64,000 nt of DNA from Clostridia bacterium. Lineage in GTDB: Bacteria; Bacillota; Clostridia; Oscillospirales; CAG-272. Shown piece after piece: positions 6,845 through 15,365 of the stretch (the first letter of the stretch is position 1; each line of letters begins with the position of its first letter). A model generated the notes under the pieces. The model was not told the origin of the DNA. It made no database searches and saw only the letters and a program-made list of their open reading frames with translations. The translations under genes and the position numbers were made by a program. The stretch is taken from assembly GCA_017625935.1 (NCBI GenBank), contig JAGALA010000015.1:1-64000 (forward strand), in the 5' to 3' direction.

Positions 6845-7606
6845 ATGATTTTACACAGTACAGTTATAAACGCACTGACTATCGTCGTCGGCTCGCTTGC
6901 GGGATTTTTCCTGTCCAAGCTGTTTGATAAAAGCAGGCGCTTCAAAAAGCTGCCTGACGCCTTGATGAAGGCGATTTCCTTGTGCGTTATCTTTATTGGC
7001 ATAAAGGGCGCGTTCGTTTCCGAAAATTTTATAATAGTGTTAATTTCCTTGGTTGTCGGAACGACCGTAGGTACGCTTATCAAGCTTAACACCTTGCTCA
7101 CAAAATTCGGTGATTTTGTTGAAAGAAAGCTCGTCAAAAAGAAAAAGGCCGAGCCCACCGACCCGAATGAGCCCGTTACCGCAAGCCGCGAGGGTGAGGA
7201 GCAAAAGAGCTTTTCAAAAGCATTCGTTGCAACAACCTTGACCTGCTGTGTCGGTGCTATGGCAATTACGGGGTCGCTCAATGCGGGCATGGGAATTGAG
7301 CACGATACATTATACACAAAGTCGCTCCTTGACCTTATCACCGCGTTTGTTTATTCATCCGCGTTTGGCATCGGCTCGGTTTTAGCCGCCGTGCCCGTCC
7401 TACTTTACCAAGGAATAATTGCTCTCGGCGCAGGCGCGCTTGCCCCTGTTTTGGAAGCGTCGGTTAACGAAATTTCCGCAGTTGGCTCTATTATAGTTTT
7501 GGGTCTTGGCTTAAATATGCTCGGCGCAACTAAGATAAAGGTTGCAAATATGCTCCCTGCCGTATTTTTGCCGATAATCCTTTGTCCGCTGTTTAATTTG
7601 TTCTAA
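6845..7606 (+). CDS. DUF554 family membrane protein
   Basis: The 253-aa product matches the DUF554/YdfK layout: an N-terminal membrane segment ending in a basic stretch, several further helices, a charged cytoplasmic loop here (about residues 98-125, rich in Lys and Glu) and a C-terminal pair of helices. Family-like segments are GSLAGFF near residue 17, CVGAMAITGSLNAG near 136-149 and GLGLNMLGATKIKVANMLPA near 218-237. Its function is unknown; members are sometimes described as putative transporters. Ribosome site AGAGG is 5 nt from the ATG. The leader holds the hairpin array, which could affect its transcript. Confidence 0.85.
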   Translation: MILHSTVINALTIVVGSLAGFFLSKLFDKSRRFKKLPDALMKAISLCVIFIGIKGAFVSENFIIVLISLVVGTTVGTLIKLNTLLTKFGDFVERKLVKKKKAEPTDPNEPVTASREGEEQKSFSKAFVATTLTCCVGAMAITGSLNAGMGIEHDTLYTKSLLDLITAFVYSSAFGIGSVLAAVPVLLYQGIIALGAGALAPVLEASVNEISAVGSIIVLGLGLNMLGATKIKVANMLPAVFLPIILCPLFNLF

Positions 7607-7608
7607 TA

Positions 7609-7634
7609 GCGGGAGGGAAGACCCCTCCCCTACG
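7609..7634 (-). repeat. Dispersed GTAGGGGAG hairpin element, copy 3
   Basis: On the minus strand GTAGGGGAGGGGTCTTCCCT continues to CCCGC and pairs GGGAGG with CCTCCC. It sits immediately after the DUF554 stop codon. Confidence 0.6.
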
Positions 7635-7635
7635 A

Positions 7636-7668
7636 AAAAACCACTCCTTTTTTCAAGGAGTGGTTTTT
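7636..7668 (+). terminator. Bidirectional terminator between DUF554 and GH95
   Basis: A 14-bp stem (AAAAACCACTCCTT with AAGGAGTGGTTTTT) with A and T tails can serve both convergent genes. Confidence 0.9.
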
Positions 7669-7731
7669 ATGTTGATTATAACCTGCGGTTCGAGGTAAAT
7701 GGGATTTTACCGCGCTTTCACACAGCTTCCC

Positions 7732-10095
7732 TTATTTTGAGAAAACAAGTGTTAAAGCCTCGCCCTTTGTGAGAGATACCGTGTAATAGCCGTTTTTGTC
7801 GGGGGTGGAGTTGAGTCCGTCAACGAGAGCTTTATACTCGGGGCTGAGGAGCTTGAAGGTTACGTCATCGCGCGCGGAAAGCGTGGCTTTAACGGTTGAT
7901 TTATCCCAAATTAGCGACACGCCCACGCCAATTTGCGTGCAAATGCCTGTTATGCTGCCGCACTCAAGCTCGGCGGGCAGAGCGGGCAAAATCTCGATTT
8001 TCTCGGTTGTAGAATAAACGAGCGCTTCGTAAACTGCGGCGGTAAAGCCCATATTTGCATCTATTTGGAAGGGCGGCTTGCCTGCGTGCATAAATTTGAG
8101 CGTAACACCCATATTGCGCCAATCGTTGTGGTATGTAAAGAGGTTTTGTCCCGTGCAGAAGCGCAGGAGCAAATCAAGGCATTTTTTCACGCCGTCCTTG
8201 TCCTTTAAGCGTGCATAAATGTTTGCCATATGGGAAAGCGACCAGCCCGTTTGCTCCTTGAGACCTATAACCAAGCGCTTGTCAACCGCAACGCGGCACG
8301 CTTCAAAAAGCTCACGGTTATCTCTGTCAATTTCGTAGCCCGGGAAGAGAGGATATATATGTGACTGATGCCTGTGGTGGTAGTTGTCGAGGAAGTCGGG
8401 GTGGAGCCATTCCTTCATTGCTCCGTCCTCGTTTATTTCATATTCGGGGATTGCATCTATCATTTTTTGATATCTTTCGGCGTCTGCTTCGTCAATTCCG
8501 AGCAGCTTTGATGAGAAAATGAGGTTGGAAAGCAGCTCCTTGAGCAGCGCAAAGTCCATTGTCGGATTGATGCACACGCTCATCTCTCCCGCGCCCTCAA
8601 AATTGCCGTTTGGACGGTTTTCGGGTGAGTCGGCAGGGTAGGACTTCAGCTTGCCGTTTTCGTCGTAAACGTAAAAGTCCTCGTAGAAAAGCGCACATTC
8701 CTTCATAAAGGGGTAAGCACGGTTCTTTAAAAACTCGGTGTCCTTGGTGAAAAGATAGTATTCAAAATAAATGGCACTAATCCAAGCAGAGCTACCCGTC
8801 CAGTAGAGCACGTGCGGCTGCAAATTCTTCTTTTTGCCGCACCCGTTGTCCATAAACAGGGGCAGGAGCAATCCGCGGCAGCCGTATAGCTTGCGTGCGT
8901 TTTCGCGGTAATCCTCCTTGAAGCTATCGTAAAGATTGAATAGCGGCAAAAGCGCTTCGCTAAGACCGCCGCGGCACGCCTGCCAATATGCCATTTGGAT
9001 GTTTTCGTTGTTAAAATAGGTGCAAGCCCACGCAGGGGAGTAGTCGCCGTTCCAAATTCCTTGAAGGTTAGCGGGAAATTCACAGCCGATGGATGAGGAA
9101 ACAAGCAGGTATCTGCCAAAGTCCGCCATTTTTTCAATCAGTCGGTTGTCAACCGCACCGTCGTAGCTCTTTAGTAAAAGCTCCTCGGTGGAGATGTTTT
9201 CCTCGTTTGAAAAGCTAAGCCCTGTGCGCTCGAAAAGTGAAGAAAACCTCACCCTGTGTCTGAATTTGATGGTTTGGTAGTCATCCTCAAAGGAAAGCGT
9301 CTTGTATAGATTTTTAGCACCCACGGGTGTTTTTTCACACTTTATTGCCAAAACAACCTCGGTTGCGCCGCTTATTCTTAAAAATCCGTCAAAGCAAGAT
9401 TCGCCTGACATATCGATGTTGCGCTTTTTGTCCGTGCCGTCGGAAATTTCGCCGTCTGTTTTTATAACCTTTATCATACCCGAGTAGTGTAGACCGCCCC
9501 ACGTTTCAAACTCGGAGTAGATTGATTTTTTGTATAGCTCGCGCGTTTGCTTTGATGCGCCGCCCTCGTCGGGTAAATCACAAAGGTCGTGCTTTTCAAG
9601 AGCAAGCTTTACGCCAAACGGCTCCTCGGCGCGCAGGCGCACGAACACCGCGCACTCCTTCCCCGATGCGAAAATTTCGCGCTTGAGCTTTTTGCCGTTT
9701 TCGCGGTATCTCACCGTACAGATGCCGTTTTTCATATCGAGGCTTCTTGAATAATCGGTGAATGCATTTTGGTTTTCAAAAAGCATATGCAAATCAAAGG
9801 CGGGGTAGTATTTTCCGCTTGACGGACGGTAATTTTCCGCCTCAAGAGCTTTTTTGTAGTATTGCTCCGCCGTTTTGTAATCTCCCTTGTCCATCAAGTC
9901 GCGCACGATGGGAAGGGATGCGGAGATATCGGGGATTTGTTTGTCCTCGCACCAGTTGAAAAGTGATTCGTGATTTATTAAAATCCTCTCGTCGTAAACC
10001 GCGCCGTAAACAAGCGCGCCCATAACGCCGTTTCCCACAGGCGTTGCGTCATTCCATCTTGTCGCAGGGTATTTATTAATAAGTATTTTTTCCAT
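7732..10095 (-). CDS. GH95 family alpha-L-fucosidase
   Basis: This 787-aa enzyme belongs to glycoside hydrolase family 95, inverting enzymes that mostly release alpha-1,2-linked fucose (some act on alpha-L-galactose). The N-terminal beta-sandwich starts with PVGNGVMGALVYGAVYDERI. The (alpha/alpha)6 barrel carries counterparts of the residues known from Bifidobacterium AfcA: acid Glu about 492 in ADSPENRP, Asn 363 and Asn 365 in NNENIQMAYW, and Asp about 679 in PPFQIDANMG. There is no signal peptide, so it should act inside the cell on imported oligosaccharides. ATG 10095 is chosen over 10170 because TGAGGT precedes it and the promoter places the transcript start only about 12 nt before 10170. 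It is divergent from a GH29 fucosidase, which supports a fucoside-use locus. Confidence 0.9.
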   Translation of the reverse strand: MEKILINKYPATRWNDATPVGNGVMGALVYGAVYDERILINHESLFNWCEDKQIPDISASLPIVRDLMDKGDYKTAEQYYKKALEAENYRPSSGKYYPAFDLHMLFENQNAFTDYSRSLDMKNGICTVRYRENGKKLKREIFASGKECAVFVRLRAEEPFGVKLALEKHDLCDLPDEGGASKQTRELYKKSIYSEFETWGGLHYSGMIKVIKTDGEISDGTDKKRNIDMSGESCFDGFLRISGATEVVLAIKCEKTPVGAKNLYKTLSFEDDYQTIKFRHRVRFSSLFERTGLSFSNEENISTEELLLKSYDGAVDNRLIEKMADFGRYLLVSSSIGCEFPANLQGIWNGDYSPAWACTYFNNENIQMAYWQACRGGLSEALLPLFNLYDSFKEDYRENARKLYGCRGLLLPLFMDNGCGKKKNLQPHVLYWTGSSAWISAIYFEYYLFTKDTEFLKNRAYPFMKECALFYEDFYVYDENGKLKSYPADSPENRPNGNFEGAGEMSVCINPTMDFALLKELLSNLIFSSKLLGIDEADAERYQKMIDAIPEYEINEDGAMKEWLHPDFLDNYHHRHQSHIYPLFPGYEIDRDNRELFEACRVAVDKRLVIGLKEQTGWSLSHMANIYARLKDKDGVKKCLDLLLRFCTGQNLFTYHNDWRNMGVTLKFMHAGKPPFQIDANMGFTAAVYEALVYSTTEKIEILPALPAELECGSITGICTQIGVGVSLIWDKSTVKATLSARDDVTFKLLSPEYKALVDGLNSTPDKNGYYTVSLTKGEALTLVFSK

Positions 10096-10188
10096 AGCTA
10101 CCTCACAAAAAATCGGGGGGAGTGTCGCATTTTTGCGCTTTTTTGCCGCCGATTGCTTTTCAGCCGCCAAAAATTTACGGCTAAATTC

Positions 10189-10217
10189 AGTATATCAAAA
10201 AAATAATCGATTGTCAA
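10189..10217 (-). promoter_or_regulatory. Promoter of the GH95 gene
   Basis: On the minus strand TTGACA (10212-10217) and TATACT (10189-10194) are 17 bp apart. The leader to ATG 10095 is about 85 nt. Confidence 0.85.
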
Positions 10218-10229
10218 TTCCTTTATTGC

Positions 10230-10258
10230 TTGACATTTACATAAGTAAATGATAAAAT
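10230..10258 (+). promoter_or_regulatory. Promoter of the GH29 gene
   Basis: TTGACA (10230-10235) and TAAAAT (10253-10258) are 17 bp apart. The start near 10265 gives a leader of about 68 nt. Confidence 0.8.
10234..10251. promoter_or_regulatory. Candidate operator palindrome in the fucosidase promoter
   Basis: CATTTAC-ATAA-GTAAATG is a perfect 7-bp inverted repeat between the -35 and -10 boxes of the GH29 promoter and about 17 bp from the GH95 -35 box. A dimeric repressor bound here would block GH29 directly and could affect GH95. No regulator gene is adjacent. Confidence 0.6.
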
Positions 10259-10332
10259 CAAATCAGATGCGGCTGATGCTTTATCTGTCGGTGCGCGTCT
10301 TACAATTTTGAGATTGTTTTGAGGAGAGAAAA

Positions 10333-11625
10333 ATGAGTATTCAAAGTGAAAGAGCAATGAGGACGAAGGGCTACTGCCACGACCGCTTCGGTATGTTTAT
10401 ACACTGGGGGCTTTATGCAATTTCCGCACGCGGTGAGTGGGTGCGCTCAACGGAGAGAATAACCGTCGAGGACTACCAAAAGTATTTTGACACCTTTGAC
10501 CCTGTAAATTACGACCCGAAAAAATGGGCGCGTCTTGCTAAACAGGCAGGAATGAAATATGCGGTGCTTACAACGAAGCATCATGACGGCTTCTGCCTTT
10601 TTGACAGTAAGCTCACCGACTATAAGGCGACAAACACACCGGCAGGACGTGACCTTGTGCGCGAATACGTTGATGCCTTCCGCGCCGAGGGCATAAAGGT
10701 TGGCTTTTACTACTCACTCATTGACTGGCACCACCCCGACTACCCTGCATACAAGGATGCGCACCACCCGATGAGGGGCAACGAAGCGTATAAGCACCAA
10801 AACGGAGAGCATTTTGAGCGTTACCTTGAATATATGCACGGACAGGTAAGAGAGCTGCTCACAAATTACGGCAAGATTGATATAATTTGGTTTGACTTTT
10901 CATATGACGAAATGACCGCGGAGAAGTGGCGCGCAACCGATATGGTGAAAATGGCGCGTGAGCTTCAGCCCGGCATTATAATTGACAACCGTATGGGTGG
11001 CGACGTTTGTTCAGCCGAGCCTGAGATTTATTCGGGCGATTTCGCATCTCCCGAGCAAATGATTCCCGCGTGGGGCGTGCGTGACGTAAACGGCGACCCT
11101 GTGCCGTGGGAAACCTGCATCACATTAAACGGCCATTGGGGCTACTGTGCGGGCGACCACAACTACAAGAGTGCAAGAAACGTAATAAATATGCTTATGG
11201 AATGCGTGAGCAAGGGCGGAAACCTCCTTCTTAACGTAGGACCCGATGCAAAGGGCAACATACCTGACGAGTCAATTGAGATTCTTTGCGAGGTTGGTGA
11301 GTGGATGCGCTTAAACTCCGAGGCGGTTTACGGCTGCGGCATTGCCGATATTCCAAAGCACGATTGGGGCAGAATCACAAAGGGCGACGGCGCAATTTAC
11401 CTCTACGTTCAGGATACCTGCTGTGAGGATATTGCAATTTACGATTGCCCGTACAAGACAAAGGGTGCAATTTTGCTTGGCGACGGAAGCGAGCTGATAA
11501 CAAGCGAGCCGTGGAACGCGCATAGTTACAAGACAAACGGCAAGGTGCCCGTGTTTGTAAGAACGCCCGAGTTTAAGAACCTAAACGGAAACAAAAATGT
11601 AATTAAGGTGTTTATAGAGGAATAA
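10333..11625 (+). CDS. GH29 family alpha-L-fucosidase
   Basis: This 430-aa enzyme is a retaining alpha-L-fucosidase of family 29. Family motifs in order are FGMFIHWGLYAI (about 19-30), TTKHHDGFCLF (80-90), FYYSLIDWHHPDYP, and IDIIWFDFS with the likely nucleophile Asp 188. The segment NLLLNVGPDAKG closes the barrel, followed by a short beta-sandwich. GEWVRS near residue 34 resembles the A-subfamily pattern, but I cannot place it firmly. There is no signal peptide, so it is probably cytoplasmic. GAGGAGAG precedes the ATG. Divergent from GH95: the two together could remove fucose of different linkages. Confidence 0.94.
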   Translation: MSIQSERAMRTKGYCHDRFGMFIHWGLYAISARGEWVRSTERITVEDYQKYFDTFDPVNYDPKKWARLAKQAGMKYAVLTTKHHDGFCLFDSKLTDYKATNTPAGRDLVREYVDAFRAEGIKVGFYYSLIDWHHPDYPAYKDAHHPMRGNEAYKHQNGEHFERYLEYMHGQVRELLTNYGKIDIIWFDFSYDEMTAEKWRATDMVKMARELQPGIIIDNRMGGDVCSAEPEIYSGDFASPEQMIPAWGVRDVNGDPVPWETCITLNGHWGYCAGDHNYKSARNVINMLMECVSKGGNLLLNVGPDAKGNIPDESIEILCEVGEWMRLNSEAVYGCGIADIPKHDWGRITKGDGAIYLYVQDTCCEDIAIYDCPYKTKGAILLGDGSELITSEPWNAHSYKTNGKVPVFVRTPEFKNLNGNKNVIKVFIEE

Positions 11626-11628
11626 ATA

Positions 11629-11665
11629 AAAAGCAGGATTTCGCCGCGGCGGAATTCTGCTTTTT
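11629..11665 (+). terminator. Terminator of the GH29 gene
   Basis: A long imperfect stem AAAAGCAGGATTTCGCC with GGCGGAATTCTGCTTTTT ends in T5. It closely resembles the stem at 48228-48262. Confidence 0.9.
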
Positions 11666-11750
11666 GCTTTGCAAGCTGTTGTGATTTTATTATTTTTTGT
11701 ACAATTTTAGTCTAAATAATAAATAAAATGTAAACAGATGATAAATTCTA

Positions 11751-11779
11751 TTGACAAGCGCGTAATATTTTGCTAAACT
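11751..11779 (+). promoter_or_regulatory. Promoter of the MoxR/VWA operon
   Basis: TTGACA (11751-11756) and TAAACT (11774-11779) are 17 bp apart, about 75 nt before the first gene. Confidence 0.75.
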
Positions 11780-11861
11780 AAATCCGACTATATATTTTTA
11801 TATAAACTATTTAAATATTTAATATATAATTGTGAATTATGCATAAGGAAAGGATGATACA

Positions 11862-13466
11862 ATGCAAAGGGAACAAAACGTATCAGAAAAAATCCACTCC
11901 GTAGGCGAAGATGCTTTGATAAACGGCGCAAGGGTGAGAGCTCTTGCAAGCGAAGATGGAAAGAGGAAAAAGGACGGCTTTGCTAAATTAAAGCGCCGTG
12001 CAAATGCGATGCATCTTATAAGGTCGCTGCTCCTCGGCTTTACCTCAGCTTGGCTGACAGGTGCGCTTGTCTTATCGATTGTCAGGTTTTTCCCACTTTA
12101 CGGGGATCAATATCAGCTAATTGACTTACTTTACACCGCGCTCCCATCAGGCCTTGCACAGCTTGTTGGCTTGGCGGTTGGCTTTGGCACTTGGTTTATT
12201 TTGAGGCGAAACGACAAGGTGCTGGCAAAGCGGTTTGACAGTCAGTTTGATTTCAAGGAGGGAATGCAAACCTCGCTTGAATACAAGGACGATACGGGTG
12301 CTATGGCAACTCTTTTACGCGACAGCATGAAGGAGAAAACCGAGGCGGTAAACACGAAGGAAATTAAAATAAAGGCGCTTCCTGCTTACATAGTGGCGGC
12401 GGTGATCAGCTTTGTTCTTTGCGTTGTGATGCTGTTTATGCCGTATAACGTAATTGAGCGCCCCGGCGATAAGGTTGAGCCGTTTGAATTAAGCGAAATT
12501 CAAATTGCACAGATTGAGGCAATTATTTTGCGCGTTGAGTCCTCCGAGATGGAAGAGGGTGCGCGCGCTCAGGTGGCGACGGAATTAAAGGCGCTGCTTG
12601 ATGTTTTGAAAATCACCAAGGAAAAGGACACAGCGCTTGAGTTGATTTCCTTAAGCGTACTGAAAATTGACGACATCACGGAAAAAACGGGTACAAGCTA
12701 TGATTTGTACGATACCTTGGTCACGGGCGATACGATATTTACAAGGGACGTTGGCAGACTGCTCACGCTTCACAATTGGGAAAAATTCAAGATAAAGCGC
12801 GAGAGAATGAGAGCGTACTTTGAGCACGCGGAGTTCGGCACGGAAAATGCGGACATTGAAAAGATAAATACCGAAACAATAGGGCTTATCAAGGACAGCG
12901 CGCTGAGCCTTAAAAATCAGCTTGCAAAAAGCGGAATTGATGAAAACGATGCATTATACAGTGAGCTTTTGAATCTTGCAAACGGGCTTGAGTCAATAGC
13001 GTCCGACCTTGAAAACGGACTTATCAACTACCGCGCGGCGGTTGGCACCTCGGAGCAGGGTGAGATTTTCTTTTTGCTTGGTGACAAGATATATCAGGAG
13101 CTTGACAAGCAAAACAAAAACTACTCCGTTGGCTTCGGTGCAAGCGACGAGATAAGAGAAATGTTCGGCTTGCCGCCTGTGAACCGTGAGGACAACAAAA
13201 CCGAAAAGAAGCCGACAGACGTCGATGATCCCGACAATAAGGACGAGGAGGGCAATCACGGCGGCGGCTACGGTGACGGAGACGTTTTCGGCAGTAACGA
13301 TGCAATCTACGACAGAGACGAGAACGCACACATTAAATACGGTCAAGTGCTTGATGCGTATTATCAGATAATGACAAATTCAAATTATACCGAAGAGGAA
13401 AAGAAAGCAATTCAAAGCTATTTTGAAATCCTATACAGAGGTCTTGAAGAAGAGAAAGGTGAGTAA
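11862..13466 (+). CDS. Membrane protein heading the MoxR/VWA operon
   Basis: I do not recognise a named family for this 534-aa protein. It has a charged N-terminal cytoplasmic part, three membrane segments (about residues 51-73, 94-115 and 172-195), then a long hydrophilic, mostly helical domain and an acidic, Gly-rich linker (about 440-480, with NHGGGYGDGD). The last 50 residues form another helical segment. AAGGA precedes the ATG. It is the first gene of a tight operon with MoxR, DUF58 and VWA proteins, with 5 nt to moxR. In similar clusters the first or last genes are often large helical membrane proteins, which suggests a scaffold or substrate of the MoxR-VWA machine. That role is inferred from position only. 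Confidence 0.65.
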   Translation: MQREQNVSEKIHSVGEDALINGARVRALASEDGKRKKDGFAKLKRRANAMHLIRSLLLGFTSAWLTGALVLSIVRFFPLYGDQYQLIDLLYTALPSGLAQLVGLAVGFGTWFILRRNDKVLAKRFDSQFDFKEGMQTSLEYKDDTGAMATLLRDSMKEKTEAVNTKEIKIKALPAYIVAAVISFVLCVVMLFMPYNVIERPGDKVEPFELSEIQIAQIEAIILRVESSEMEEGARAQVATELKALLDVLKITKEKDTALELISLSVLKIDDITEKTGTSYDLYDTLVTGDTIFTRDVGRLLTLHNWEKFKIKRERMRAYFEHAEFGTENADIEKINTETIGLIKDSALSLKNQLAKSGIDENDALYSELLNLANGLESIASDLENGLINYRAAVGTSEQGEIFFLLGDKIYQELDKQNKNYSVGFGASDEIREMFGLPPVNREDNKTEKKPTDVDDPDNKDEEGNHGGGYGDGDVFGSNDAIYDRDENAHIKYGQVLDAYYQIMTNSNYTEEEKKAIQSYFEILYRGLEEEKGE

Positions 13467-13471
13467 TTAAA

Positions 13472-14479
13472 ATGGAAAACAAAGCACAAAACACAGAAAA
13501 GCAGCTTGAAAAGGTAAAAGCATTCAGCGAGAAGGTTGCTAAAATTAAGAATGAATTAAAAAAGGACGTTGTCGGACAAGCTGAAATTATCGATAACGTA
13601 ATCATTGCAATTGTTGCAGGCGGTAACGTGCTCCTCGAGGGTGTGCCCGGCGTTGGTAAGACACGTTTGGTTCGTTCCCTTGGCAGAGTTTTATCTCTCC
13701 CATTCTCACGTATTCAGTTTACCCCTGACCTAATGCCATCTGACGTTACGGGTGCAAACATCGTTGAAAAGGACGAAAACGGCAGACTCAACACATCCTT
13801 CAGAAAGGGTCCTATCTTTGCAAACTTAGTGCTTGCGGACGAAATTAACCGTGCAACACCGAAGACACAGTCCGCTATGCTTGAGGTAATGCAGGAGCAT
13901 AAGGTAACTGTCGGCAACGACGTACATAAAATCAGCGAGCCGTTCTTCGTGCTTGCAACGGAGAACCCGATAGAGCAGGACGGTACTTATCCGCTTCCCG
14001 AGGCTCAAATGGACCGTTTCGTTTTCAAGCTTATCGTTAATTTCCCATCCGATGACGAGCTTATCGACATCGTTAAAATGACACAAAAAACACTTGCCGA
14101 AACTGCCGAGGCAGTTATTAACGGTGAGGAAATTTTGGAGATGAGAGAGCTTGCAACGGAGGTTTTGGTTGCCGACGACGTGCTTGCTTACGCAATTAAG
14201 CTCGTCTCGGGCACACACCCCGAGCTTCCCTCGGCTGCTCCTTCAACAAAGAAATACGTAAAATACGGTGCATCCCCCCGTGCGGCTCAGGCACTTATGA
14301 CCTGTGCAAGAGTAAAGGCACTTATGGACGGCAGATACAACGTGTCCTACGACGATATCAGCGAGCTTGCTTATCCCGTGCTTCGCCACAGAATTAAGGT
14401 GAACTTCACGGCGATAAACGACAAGCTTGGCGTTGACGACGTAATTTCAATGATAATTAAGGAAACAAAGAAGGCGTAA
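13472..14479 (+). CDS. MoxR-type AAA+ ATPase
   Basis: The 335-aa protein is a MoxR family AAA+ ATPase. Walker A is GVPGVGKT (about 54-61), Walker B LVLADEINR (about 112-120), sensor 1 lies in FVLATENPIEQDG and the family-specific LPEAQMDRFVFK follows. A C-terminal lid domain covers about 230-335. MoxR proteins act as chaperones that load or activate VWA-domain partners, often for metal insertion or envelope complexes. Here a DUF58 gene follows 1 nt after its stop and two VWA membrane proteins come next, the standard MoxR-Bat type arrangement. Ribosome site AAAGGTGAG overlaps the end of the previous gene, suggesting translational coupling. Confidence 0.93.
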   Translation: MENKAQNTEKQLEKVKAFSEKVAKIKNELKKDVVGQAEIIDNVIIAIVAGGNVLLEGVPGVGKTRLVRSLGRVLSLPFSRIQFTPDLMPSDVTGANIVEKDENGRLNTSFRKGPIFANLVLADEINRATPKTQSAMLEVMQEHKVTVGNDVHKISEPFFVLATENPIEQDGTYPLPEAQMDRFVFKLIVNFPSDDELIDIVKMTQKTLAETAEAVINGEEILEMRELATEVLVADDVLAYAIKLVSGTHPELPSAAPSTKKYVKYGASPRAAQALMTCARVKALMDGRYNVSYDDISELAYPVLRHRIKVNFTAINDKLGVDDVISMIIKETKKA

Positions 14480-14480
14480 A

Positions 14481-15365
14481 ATGGGTAAATTCACAATAAA
14501 CGAGGAGCTTTTGGCGCAGATTGAGTCGCTTCAAAGCATCCTTAAAAACAATGTTGCCGGTATGTTTGGCGGTAACCGCCAATCAAAAAGCTTCGGCTCA
14601 TCCTGTGAATTTGCTGACTACCGCGATTATCTCCCCGGAGATGATATAAACAAGATAGACTGGAACGCATATGCGCGCTTTGATAAGCTTTATGAAAAGC
14701 TTTATTATGACGAAAGGCAGATGCACACAAGAATTTATATAGACGCAAGCCGTTCTATGATTCACGGAAGTGAGGAAAAGGCGGAGGCGGCGCTCAGGCT
14801 TGCCGCCGCCCTTGCATACCTCTCCGTTTGCGAAATGGAAAAGGTGTCTATATATGCCATTCACGGCAAAACGGTTGACTGCGTGGTTTCGGGTATGGTA
14901 GGCAAGGAGTCCTATCTTACCGAAATAGGCAAATTAAACGATATAGAATTCTTTGGTGATTTTTGCTTAAGCGATGCGATTTTGCCAACCACGGTTGGCA
15001 GGGGCGACGGCTTCTCGGTGATTATTTCGGACTTTTTGACCGATGAAAACTTTGAGGGCGCTATTGACCATCTCGTTTCCAAGAAAAGAGACGTTATGTG
15101 CTTGCAGGTTCTATCAAGCGACGAATTAAATCCGAAGCTCCGCGGTAAAATGCACCTTTTTGATTCAGAGGATTCGGCGAAAGCATACCGAAAAAAGATT
15201 GACAAGGATATTGTCAAGGCGTATAAGGAAGCGCTTCGCTTCATTATCGAAAGAGTTAAAAATTATTGCGAGGCAAGGGGCGCGACGTATCTCTTAGCTC
15301 CTGCGAGTGCAAGCATTTTTGATATATTCTTCGGAAAAATGGTAGATTTGGGGGTATTGAAATGA
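14481..15365 (+). CDS. DUF58 family VWA-like protein
   Basis: This 294-aa protein carries the DUF58 signature FADYRDYLPGDDINKIDW (about residues 46-63) followed by RFDKLYEKLYYDER and a VWA-like fold beginning IYIDASRSM (about 89-97). DUF58 proteins accompany MoxR ATPases in almost all such operons and are thought to be MoxR partners. No membrane segment is visible. The end overlaps the next start by 4 nt (ATGA). Confidence 0.92.
   Translation: MGKFTINEELLAQIESLQSILKNNVAGMFGGNRQSKSFGSSCEFADYRDYLPGDDINKIDWNAYARFDKLYEKLYYDERQMHTRIYIDASRSMIHGSEEKAEAALRLAAALAYLSVCEMEKVSIYAIHGKTVDCVVSGMVGKESYLTEIGKLNDIEFFGDFCLSDAILPTTVGRGDGFSVIISDFLTDENFEGAIDHLVSKKRDVMCLQVLSSDELNPKLRGKMHLFDSEDSAKAYRKKIDKDIVKAYKEALRFIIERVKNYCEARGATYLLAPASASIFDIFFGKMVDLGVLK

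Noticed and set aside
10096..10170. Longer N-terminus for the GH95 enzyme
   Set aside because: It would start about 12 nt after the predicted transcript start, without a ribosome site, and the added residues are not part of the GH95 fold.
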